Assembly (NCBI RefSeq): GCF_029227915.1
Contig: NC_079877.1
Coordinates: forward strand, 22,097,851 to 22,161,850
Length of the DNA stretch: 64,000 nucleotides
Source of the DNA: Hydractinia symbiolongicarpus
Lineage: Eukaryota; Cnidaria; Hydrozoa; Anthoathecata; Hydractiniidae
Reading direction: 5' to 3'
The notes under the pieces are model-generated. The model searched no databases. It had not been told where the DNA came from and was given only the letters and a program-made list of their open reading frames with translations. Of the stretch, positions 55,901 through 64,000 are shown piece after piece; positions within the stretch are counted from its first letter, which is position 1; each line of letters begins with the position of its first letter. The translations under genes were made by a program, and so were the position numbers.

Positions 55901-56820
55901 ATGTCAAAATAATTAGACATAGCAATTTCAATTTTTTTTAGCTATCTAGAATTGTAGACGAAATTTAATAAAACACCCCTAGAATAATGATATTTTGTCT
56001 ATTGTTTGAAACAATAGGAGAATAAGGATAATCACCATCCTGGTTGGGATTTTGATATTAGATTATAAAAAAGATGTAGTGCAGACACTCTATGGAAAAT
56101 ATCAAGCTGTTTAAATATCTTTTATTAAACTTAATAACTTCTATTATCATTAACTACCTGCTTTTATATTCAGCAATACAAGTTTTATTTACTCATTCAT
56201 GAAGAACGAATACAGTACTATAAACGAGCTCAACAATAACTCTGTTGCTAAAGTAATATGGATTTCGTTGATATGGAATGACCCACTGTGCTTTTATATT
56301 TACTACAAGCTATACTATAGTACTTATTTAGTATTCGCACGCGTATGAGTATGCACCTAACTTTAATTCGGATAAAAATGAGGACATTTTGTACAGACCG
56401 GGAGAGACAGTTACACCTTCTTGGATTGTATAAACGTAAGAGATATCTAAAAGCGCCTCGCATAGACATCATAAGATTGATATGCCGAAAGAAACTAAAA
56501 GTTAATCGCTGGCGTAATACCGTAATCAACACAATAAAAACAGCATTGTATGGCGGAATGTTGGAAATCGAGGAATGCGTGCGTGTATTGAATGATAAGA
56601 TAAAGTCTGCTTAGACGATAGCTCAAGTTAACCGTCAACAAACACAGCTGAAACCTATAGCTTGCAACAAACTGTCCACCAAGACAGCTTAAAACAAACT
56701 GTCAATAAAGACAGCTTAAAAACACAAACTGTCAACAAGGACATTAGTTGTATGAAGAAAACTAAGGACTAAATATATCCCTTATGTTGCTACACGCCGC
56801 ACACCTCTAAATTTCCCCAA
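49922..56820. other. Long spacer without recognisable gene
   Basis: Nearly 7 kb of A/T-rich DNA between ATPAF2 and the DIRS-like element. It contains a possible ATPAF2 AATAAA at 50042-50047, a GCAAAA/CCGCAAAA repeat remnant at 50455-50600, an (ATT)n microsatellite at about 54055-54077 and a short ORF at 56345-56614 (+) of unknown meaning. Three imperfect copies of an AACTGTCAACAAGACAGCTT-like phrase occur at about 56640-56745. No exon with a domain was seen. Confidence 0.4.
56630..56748. repeat. Short tandem repeat, about 28-bp unit, three or more copies
   Basis: The phrase AAACTGTC-ACAAGACAGCTTA occurs at least three times in direct order with small changes. It lies about 120 bp beyond the recombinase end of the DIRS-like element, so it may belong to that element's terminal region. 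Confidence 0.6.
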
Positions 56821-56899
56821 ACGGCATACAGTGAAAATTATTAAACCTGAAATGATGACGAGGTGGATTGATCCCAGCCTCGAGTTGGGGCCTGAGTCA

Positions 56900-57045
56900 T
56901 ACACATCCTTCGGGAGAGTAGTGTGTGTCTTCCTATCCAAATGAAGGTAACGGCGATAGGCGTCGCTTGACCACCTACCTAGAATCTGTATAGTGCTGTG
57001 GGGAATACCAGCTGACGCAGCGGCTGAAACGCCACCGATATAGCA
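56900..57045 (-). pseudogene. Tyrosine recombinase C-terminus (DIRS)
   Basis: The minus strand reads GGVSAAASAGIPHSTIQILG then RWSSDAYRRYLHL. This matches the last catalytic block of DIRS tyrosine recombinases: a helix after the HxxR motif, a His/Ile-Gln-LGRW turn, and the nucleophilic Tyr in RRYLHL. The upstream HxxR and N-terminal half are missing because the sequence joins almost directly to the RNase H end. Confidence 0.78.
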
Positions 57046-57059
57046 AGATACAGCAAGAT

Positions 57060-58040
57060 ATTAACAATTTGTTGAGCAGTGAAAAAGAACATATATATAT
57101 CAGGGTCATTATGCCCCTGTCCCTACAAATATCAGTTTTCCACACTTGGGCTATAGATGCATTGTCGGTATAGAATATTACTTGTTGGTTACGCCATTCA
57201 GAACCCCAGGTCATGACAGCTGCTACAATGGCAAAAAGTTCCTGAACGTTTATGTGAAAATGACAAGGTAACTTCGGCCAGGGTGAAGAAAACCAGCAGT
57301 GCTTATACACTGCTCTAAAACCTAAACCTGAGGCATCTGTATACAGACATAAAGAGGCTGCTGTAACCGGCTCTTTTTGAATGAGGCATACCCCATTCCA
57401 TTCAGAAAGAAATTCCAACCACCACCTAATGCCCGCCCGAGTTTTGGCATTGAAATAAATGTGGTGGTTCAAGCAAGAGACTAAAGTGGACAAATTAATC
57501 AACCCAAAAACATTCTGCCGGTTTAACAACCTTCAATGCGAAGGATAAAGACCCAATTAAAGAGAGAAGCTCGCGTTTGGTGTACTTTTTCTTGTTGTGC
57601 CAGCTTAGCAGATTATCCTGCAACTCTGTATACTTCTCTGTGGGTAGCCGAATGATTTGTTGAGATATATCGATCTCAATTCCTAGATATGTAAGTGACT
57701 GTGCAGGCCCCACTGTTTTGTCTTCGGCTAAAGGCACTCCTAACTCAGAACAAAGAGACTGGATAGCATAGAGATGTGTCTCAACCTCTTCTCTTGATTT
57801 CCCACAGACAAAAAAACATCAAGATAGTGTAGGACAAAAGGAATCCCTAAGACCACGATAAAAAATCCAACATAAGACGTCTGCGACTGTGTTGAACATG
57901 ATGGGAGATGAACGGCTACCAAAAGGAAGACGTGGATCAATAAAATAATATCTCTGCCAACAGTAACCTATTAAACCCCATTGTCCTGTCTAACAGGACA
58001 AAGCCTAAACGCATGCCTTATGTCCACTTTAGCCAGAAAG
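57060..58040 (-). pseudogene. DIRS-type reverse transcriptase and RNase H
   Basis: KVDIRHAFRLCPVRQDN (about 58030) is RT motif A. After a break come LPFGSR and GIPFVLHYLD (about 57810), where the second Asp of the catalytic box is lost to an indel. Then LTYLGIEIDISQQIIRLP and KYTKRELLSLIGSLSFALKV (57495-57737) mark the thumb/connection. The RNase H part (56975-57529) shows LYTDASGLGF, HINVQELFAIVAAVMTWG and FYTDNASIAQVW with its acidic residues. Several frame changes make it inactive. Confidence 0.87.
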
Positions 58041-58910
58041 ATGGAGTTGAGGCCTGTGGACTTGTCTGTGCCACTGCACCACGTAGAGAGCATGAGGATG
58101 ATAGATGTCCATATTTCCTACAGCGATAGCAGAGCGCTTGAAGTGGAGTGTTCCGCAAGTAGCAGTTGTATAAATCGTCATCGACCCGATTCCAAGAAAG
58201 GGTAGAATTAAAGGCCATTTGTTACCTAAACATCCGATCGTATGTGGACCAGCCGAAAAATGTATACTGGGCAGCAAATTTGCACATGAATGCCTGATAT
58301 TGTAAAAGTGCGGATACCCGGTGAGGAAAAAAGGAACCAAAGGTCTGAATAAAATTATTCCAGGCAAACATCCATGAGGAAAAATCACTAACCTTAGGAC
58401 AATGGTTTTGTTGTGGCACCAAGGTGACAGAGCAAGTAGACCCACCAGAGACCTCCAGGGTAAGTTCATCAGCAGATGGGACCGTGGAAGGAAGCAATTG
58501 GTCAAAATTGACATTGGCAAAGCTGGCAAGGACGCCGCGCATGCTGGAGTTGCCTGTGAAAGACTTGGTCGAAACGCGCGAGAAATACATCCAGTTCTAT
58601 CTACGTTGTCTATAGAAATATGTTCGTTATAAAAATTAGCTGTGGTATTAAAGTTAGTATTAAAATCACCTGATTTCAAAGCTGCAGGGCGAGTCGTACT
58701 AAGTTCTTGAGGCACAGAAACAACTCCGACCGTGTTCTCGAAATAACGTGCCACTTCTGATCGTATTATCGCACTAACATCAATTGTGGTTGGTTGTTGT
58801 GTCGTTATTATCACAAGTCCAGATACGCTATTCTCCAGGCGACTTGGTTCAGAAGTTTTTATGGTTACTGTTGCTGTTGCCACAGTTGGTTGAACAGTTG
58901 TTTGGCACAC
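58018..58910 (-). pseudogene. DIRS-like gag with CCHC zinc knuckle
   Basis: Three frames carry one gag: 58910 down to about 58595 (Thr/Val-rich start, IIRSEVARYFEN), 58590-58222 (SWMFAWNNFIQTFGSFFPHR, then FMCKFAAQYTFFGWSTYDRM), and 58218-58018 (TLSWNRVDDDLYNCYLR, then the knuckle CYRCRKYGHLSSSC of CX2CX4HX4C form). Two frameshifts separate them. The zinc knuckle is intact. Confidence 0.82.
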
Positions 58911-59140
58911 CGCAGCAGTAAAGGATATTACTGGCGGTTGTCGGAGGAGTGGAGAAGCTTGTGACGAGGAGAAAGGTGGAGGATGTCAGGCTCGGTATCG
59001 GGGAGACCCAAACCAAATGCGTGTGTTTCCAACCTTACCCTTAAGACGTATCTCATGGAAGCGTCTGCGTCTTTCGTATAAATAAGGTTTGTACACTTAA
59101 ACGATTTATTTAATATAAAAGTCAATCCATACTGCAAATG

Positions 59141-60974
59141 AACTTTTGTAGGGGAGGTTGCAGAATTTGATTTCAGACAATATGGAATGTGACATTTTTC
59201 ATTTCTGGATAGACACTTTGTATATGCAGATTGAAAATCAAATGTGCATATTGAAAAACAATTCTGTTACATATATGATAGGTATATATTATACAAATTG
59301 TTCCAAAAGATTGTGTTCTTTATGATGGAATTTCCATTGAAACAGAGACTTTCGTGTTGTTACAGGTTTCAACAGTATATGTCCAGCACAAACAAGCATT
59401 ACAAGCTTACCTATATATACAGTTACAAAAGTGTTAAGAAATCTATGGTAAATAATTTAATAGTTAGGAATAAGGTTAGAAAAAAGGGTTTACAAATATG
59501 CTATATCACAAAGAGGCGAATAGGAAACATAACAATGCTACATTACGAATAGAATGAGATATTAAGCGAATCTACACCTTATCACACAAAAAACTGTCGA
59601 AAAAAAAGGTGACGAAAAGTTTGCCTGGCGAATAATCTTGCCCGTCGAAATATTAGAATGCTCACTTAAAAGGTACAGCGTAGTTAATATCTTTTACTAT
59701 CTACATAAGAAAGTGGAGGAAAAAAACGTAAACAGAAAAGTTCAAAATAAAAAAGTGACGAAACTTTCTTTAGTTGACTAATGTCCAGCGATAAATGTTG
59801 TTAGCTAAATGAACATTTTCTGTGACATATTTTTGTCCGATAATGTATACAACAATACGCTGTATACATATTTTAAATGCATGTCTACAGACAAGGAACT
59901 ATTTATTGGCAAAGCAATGAAAAAACTGGCAAGAAAAAGCAAGTATATTGAAAATAAAAGTTTATTATTAGCGCAGACAGCTGGTTATTTGTGTTGAAAT
60001 GGGTATAAAATATGTATACAGACAAGATGCAATAATCCAAAGTTTTTCACGTGATTATGGAATCTAAAAACCGCAGCCAAATAATTTATCAACACATGTC
60101 TACCACACATAGCTACTAAACATGCGTATATATCTATATCATTACTTTGCTTTAAGAGAGTGAAAATTTCATGATTCCAGGTTCGTTGCTTATTGTCCAT
60201 AGGAAACCAAACTTCCGAACATAATGTAAATATAAGTACAGCTCAGTATTACTGGATGCCATAGGCTGCGCAGGGTCGATCTTATTAATTTCCGCGTTCA
60301 ACTTTGTTGTTTTTACAAAATAAAATTACGAGGTTCAAGACTTTAAAAAGTTCCGCCGAATTTATTCTCGCAGTTTGCAAAAAATACCTGATATTTCGCG
60401 GATTTTAATTTAGCGAATTTTTAAAGAAACATAGAGAGATAGAGGTAGTGAGACGATGTAGAACGTATAACAAGGGTTGATATGCCAAGGCTAAAACATT
60501 TTCCCTATGCCCCGGAAAACATTGCCATGAAATGATAATGTTTCATTTTAACTTTTAGTTAATAAAAATACAGATTATAAATAATAACAGAATGTCCACA
60601 GAATGTTTTATGTAGACAGAAAGTTTTCTGGTCAACGCACTTTTCTTGTTTACTTGCTTGTGTGCCAGACGAAACAAGTTGATGCTATTTGATTTACAAT
60701 AGTTTGGTTGTTATGGTTTCTCGGGAAAAAATACTGTATTTTTAATGAACTAGTTAACTAGATAAGGTATAACGACTCTTTATGGTTTGTTGCTGCTCGT
60801 CATTCAAATTCAAAACCTCCTTTACTCTATACGTATGCGTATACGTACATTTTTGAAAAATGCAGTATGTGTATCACACCATCGGTGATTAAATCTAAAG
60901 ACACGAAGGTAGTGTGCCAATTTTAACAAAGCATTCTCTTTCCAAAGCTTTTATACTAAAAGTTTACTACGTCC
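59141..60974. other. Spacer without gene
   Basis: A/T-rich with short low-complexity ORFs on both strands (59244-59552, 59809-59997), none with a signature. TTTCGCGGATTTT and AGCGAATTTTT words at 60390-60425 look like a degraded GCGAA-type MITE. Confidence 0.4.
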
Positions 60975-60980
60975 ATATAT

Positions 60981-61600
60981 TTTCGCGGGCAGAAGCTTTC
61001 GCAGGCAGAAACTTTCGCGTATCAAAAAACCCGCCAAAATTTATGCTAAACTTTTGCGTTTCGCGGTGTTTGGAATAAATTTTAGGGAAAAAAATTTGCA
61101 AATCGAAGAAAAAGGTTTTTTTCTAGTAAAAAAACTTTCGTGGATGAGCAAAAATTAGGATTATAAGGTAAAAAAAAATAGAACTAACTTTTCCCACTCA
61201 GTTTCCTCATCGGTTCCTCCATCCAAGACAGAGCCTTTGGCAACCTTTTTAACTTTACCCCTAGTCGTAAACACTCCACCTTTTCCAGCGCAAAATAAAA
61301 AAAAAAGAAGAAAGCTCAGGGAAATATTTAGCGTGGTAAAGGGAAAGAAAAAGAAAGTTATAGTAATAGATTGATAGACTAAAAAAAGGAAAGATTGTAT
61401 ACATATTAATAATATCCATCCATGTGTCATTGATTTTTTGATAACAACGAATTTCATGAAGGGGCCTTAAAAAAGATTTTTCGCGTGAAAAAAACTTTTG
61501 CGTTTTGCTGTTTTTAAATTTCCAAAGGCAAAAACTTTCGCGAAAAAGGGTAAACACGCGAAAATCTCTACCCGCGAAAGTTTCTGCCTGAAGTATTCCC
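60981..61600. mobile_element. CGCGAAA-type MITE or MITE pair
   Basis: CAGGCAGAAACTTTCGCG at 61002-61019 is exactly inverted at 61573-61590. Both ends also contain GCGGGCAGAAGC/CTACCCGCG blocks and further TTTCGCG words facing inward. The ends may belong to one element of about 620 bp or to two facing copies. The middle (about 61150-61450) is unlike the ends and contains an exon-like segment. Confidence 0.65.
61189..61280 (-). other. Exon-like coding segment between the MITE ends
   Basis: The minus strand reads GGVFTTRGKVKKVAKGSVLD then GGTDEETEWEK and runs into a GTTAGT donor at 61183-61188. The sequence has a protein-like Lys/Gly then acidic composition in an otherwise A/T-rich context. The acceptor is unclear (a polypyrimidine tract and GGAAAAG precede it). 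I do not recognise the family. Confidence 0.3.
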
Positions 61601-61894
61601 TCAGCTGTGAACAAGACGTATCGTTTGAAACTGTCCAAGGGTAACTGTTCAATGTTAACTACGGTGTCCCCTTATGGTAAACATGATATTTTTATCTTTG
61701 GATTGGATCTTATTAGCAGTTAAAGTTGCACATTGCAAGAGCTAAAAACAGGTCAGTTAGCTTTAATTTCATTATGGATCAATATCACTACGTAAACAGA
61801 AAACGATATAAGAAGGGCCTGCGCGTCGGATTAAACCTTTGTTTCTTAGGTCACACAACATAATTTCGCTACATACGATGCTCTGAATTCTCTA

Positions 61895-62330
61895 CCGTGC
61901 TTCATATTTTATCTGTTTACGGAGTGTGGTTTCTATACGTAGTAATACTCCGTATAGCTGCTATACGGAGTTTGGTTTAGCTAACGGAGTCTGCCAACGA
62001 ATGTTCTTAAAGTGAAATATTGCAATATATGACTGTTTAAAACTATTCCCGAAAAAAATAAAAAATAATCACCATAAAGAACAAGTTAAAAAGACAAGCC
62101 ATGATTTTCCTAATTTTTTATCCATCGTAAACGTACGAAGTAGTAGCTATACGGAGTGTGACAGGCTTCATATACGAAGTATGCTATACGGAGTGTGACA
62201 GACTTAGAATACGGAGTGTGACATGCTTAGTATACGGAGTAGTATGACATGCTTAGTATACGGAGTGTGACATGATTAATATACGAGTAGTGTGACATGC
62301 TTAGTATACTGGGTATGACATGCTTAGTAA
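61895..62330. repeat. Degenerate tandem repeat, about 23-bp unit (TATACGGAGTGTGACATGCTTAG)
   Basis: The main array is at about 62149-62330, with some eight copies of a TATACGGAGTGTGACATGCT-type unit and one-base to few-base differences. Isolated ATACGGAGT words at 61918-61990 suggest an older extension. ACTCCGTAT near 61950 is in inverted orientation. No coding. Confidence 0.8.
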
Positions 62331-63059
62331 ACATAAAAACGTGTAAAAATAGGTGAAGGTCTACCTTCTACCACCACCAAGTAATATCAAAAAACTAAAG
62401 TTTAGGAATTGGAATGCAACATTCCAGGGCCTTTATTCTTGCAGCAGACCCAAGAATAAACGCCGCGAAATCAAATCTTAGAGTGTAATTTCGTATCTTG
62501 GAGATTTTACGTAGAATATTAGAAACATTCTCAAAAAGTGTGTTACTTTTATCTTCCCAGTCTTTATAGAACCATACACGATATCCCCCCGGTCTTCCGT
62601 GGGTTTCGGGCGTTACAGGGTTCAGGGAAAAAACGAAAGTGAAAGAAGCCCACGTTGCCGCCACTTTTTCCTGGTGTCAAAAGTGCCCGCGGTTTGAGAA
62701 AAGACAAAAGATAGCCAAGCATCATTCAACCAAGGTTATGGAGATAAAGCATTTTCCAAAATTACAGTAGCTTGCTGTTATGGATATTTTTATACAAATG
62801 GAGTGAGTTAAACTTCAGATTCAACTGAGTTTTCAGAGCAGCCCATAAAAAACTGCTAAAACGTATGTGCTAGGTACTTTATAAGAGTTTTATTTATTCA
62901 GGGACAACACACCAAACGTTTTTTTCCCAAATTAGGGTTAAAATGTTGGTATTGAGTGGGTGAGTAATTTCTTGAGATGCTAAAATTTTAACCATTGGTA
63001 TTAATTTTGGCTGGACTTTAGTATCAATTTGTAGACGTTTGCATTTCTTAGGGTATTTC
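62331..63059. other. Spacer and probable 3' UTR
   Basis: No firm gene. A minus-strand ORF at 62395-62664 (MAATWASFTFVFSLNPV...) has no known domain. Two overlapping AATAAA signals on the minus strand (62889-62898) fit the 3' end of a minus-strand gene whose last exon may be at 63060-63097. Confidence 0.35.
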
Positions 63060-63097
63060 TTAGTTCTTTGCATTTCGCTTAGGGTCTTCAACATCAT
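63060..63097 (-). CDS. Possible terminal coding exon of an unidentified minus-strand gene
   Basis: After a good acceptor (ATTATTTTTAG, ending at 63098) the frame reads DDVEDPKRNAKN then TAA (63060-63062). Two overlapping AATAAA hexamers follow about 165 nt downstream. The short acidic/basic tail looks like a protein C-terminus, but no upstream exon was identified up to the window end. An alternative frame here stays open for 65 codons, so the choice is not certain. Confidence 0.3.
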
Positions 63098-63689
63098 CTA
63101 AAAATAATCATTTCATACTGTTTCATTTCTTAATTAACGACTTACCATACAAATTTAAAACGATTTTAAAATAACATTTTTTAATGAAATCGCTTTATAT
63201 CACATAGAAATCGTTTATGTTTATGTAGGATCGTTTTGCACAACAAAATTTTGATTCAACATTTGATATCGTTTCAAAATTGCTTCAGGGTGTTAAAGAC
63301 TAGTAAATAAAATAATTATCCATCAAGTATATAATTGAATGGATATTTACGGCGATATTTAATCTTTGTGGAGTCATTCTCTCGTCTTTTTGTTCCTCAT
63401 AAGTTTTATGAGGTTTTGAATTCAGTTAGTATGAAGTCCTCACACAGCACTGCAGCTCATTTGTTTTGGTTAGCTCCTACTGCTGACCCCTTAGAACTGC
63501 TTACCACTAGGTTTGCAGTTTTACCTATATATAGGCCATGATTTTTCATCCCATTCTTTTTCAGTTCTTGATCATGTGTCATCTACATGACCCTACACAT
63601 TCCTATGCCCTATGGCGTACCTGAATTATGTGAGGTACGGGAAGAACCGCGTACCTCCATTGACAGATTACTTTTAGATCTGAGAATTA

Positions 63690-64000
63690 ATAAATAATCC
63701 TGGTCCTTTAAATCCACGAGCAAGCTTATTCATAGCCAACCTGACCATCCTAGCTAATTCACCGACTCCTGACTTAGTTAAAATCACTACGTAGACATAA
63801 ATCTCTTTTGCCTGGCCCCTTTGTTGTTGGTAACCAGGTCTTGCACAAGAAATCCAGCCATGCGGTTCCTAACTAATGCAGATGTGAACGGATGAATCAA
63901 GTCTGCAAAACACGATTGATCACGTAAGCACATGTTTACAAAATGAGAAGCCTGTATAACAAGACCTAGTTTGAGCCTTCGCCCCTTAATCACATGTCAT
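63690..64000 (-). repeat. Second, inverted copy of the dispersed repeat found inside the copia LTR
   Basis: From TCCACGAGC through TTCATAGCCAACCTGACCAT, GTTGTTGGTAACCAGGTCTT and CCAGCCATGCGGTTC, this region is the reverse complement of about 37780-38005 at roughly 80% or more identity by eye. The copy runs toward the window edge. Read on the minus strand it has a partly open frame (MAGFLVQDLVTNNKGARQ), suggesting a coding ancestor. The rest of 63110-63690 shows no gene. Confidence 0.82.

Larger units (their letters stand above)
56860..59140 (-). mobile_element. DIRS-like tyrosine-recombinase retroelement, decayed
   Basis: The minus strand carries, in order, a gag with zinc knuckle, a reverse transcriptase with RNase H of DIRS type, and the C-terminal end of a tyrosine recombinase. 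This combination defines DIRS-type elements, which use a recombinase instead of an integrase. Multiple frameshifts and an internal deletion through most of the recombinase show that the copy is dead. I could not define the element's terminal repeats. Confidence 0.85.

Noticed and set aside
58029-58632. Plus-strand ORFs across the DIRS gag
   Set aside because: Antisense of the zinc-knuckle gag.
61261-61652. Minus-strand ORFs of 125 and 61 codons
   Set aside because: They read through the MITE end and low-complexity sequence; only the short 61189-61280 segment in another frame looks protein-like.
1-64000. CRISPR arrays, bacterial operons, rRNA or tRNA genes
   Set aside because: The tandem repeats lack regular unique spacers, the genes have spliceosomal introns, and I saw no cloverleaf with conserved A and B boxes by eye. 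A covariance-model search for tRNAs and snRNAs would be decisive.

Overview
This is an A+T-rich (roughly two-thirds AT) stretch of animal nuclear DNA. Protein-coding genes carry many short GT-AG introns and are separated by long TE-littered spacers. The gene set (MASK/ANKHD1-like, ACTR8, DZANK1, ATPAF2, a LicD/fukutin-like enzyme) is metazoan. The mobile elements (Tigger/pogo, PIF/Harbinger, Ty1/copia, a DIRS-type element with a zinc-knuckle gag, Penelope-like and LINE fragments, MITEs, a SINE-like repeat) fit an early-branching animal. My best guess is a cnidarian, possibly a hydrozoan; this is an inference from general resemblance, not a database match.

Layout. 1-5.5 kb (+): the 3' portion of a large gene with a basic/acidic linker, one KH domain and a C-terminal SAM domain; 14 exons give an uninterrupted frame of 1,094 codons. 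5.8-8.7 kb: a full-length Tigger/pogo transposon with good terminal repeats and TA target duplication. Its transposase has one nonsense codon, and its intron holds an intact HIRAN-like ORF on the opposite strand. 8.7-12.4 kb: a fold-back repeat, a 129-bp tandem array, a second decayed Tigger element and a 38-bp tandem array. 13.0-14.2 kb (+): a single-exon type II membrane LicD/fukutin-like protein. 16.7-17.3 kb: twin dispersed repeats and a Penelope-like RT scrap. 17.6-23.0 kb (-): ACTR8 (Arp8). 23.8-24.3 kb (-): a small Alba-like protein. 26.9-29.1 kb (-): DZANK1 as one uninterrupted ORF. 31-36 kb: LINE and SINE-like remnants and weak ORFs. 37.5-42.2 kb (-): a decayed Ty1/copia element with very short LTRs, one split by a 0.7-kb DNA element. 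45.7-49.9 kb (+): ATPAF2 in eight exons, with a GC-AG intron and a Harbinger-type non-autonomous element in an intron. 56.9-59.0 kb (-): a DIRS-like retroelement. 61-64 kb: a CGCGAAA-type MITE around an exon-like segment, a tandem repeat, a possible terminal exon and a second, inverted copy of the repeat found in the copia LTR.

The host genes are unrelated housekeeping or cilium-related genes and do not form a pathway: chromatin remodelling (ACTR8), mitochondrial ATP synthase assembly (ATPAF2), centrosome/cilium (DZANK1), glycosylation (LicD-like), RNA binding/signalling (MASK-like). The observation most worth a second look is the intact HIRAN-like passenger ORF nested antisense in the intron of a Tigger transposase. 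All exon joins were made by eye from splice consensus, reading frame and family resemblance.
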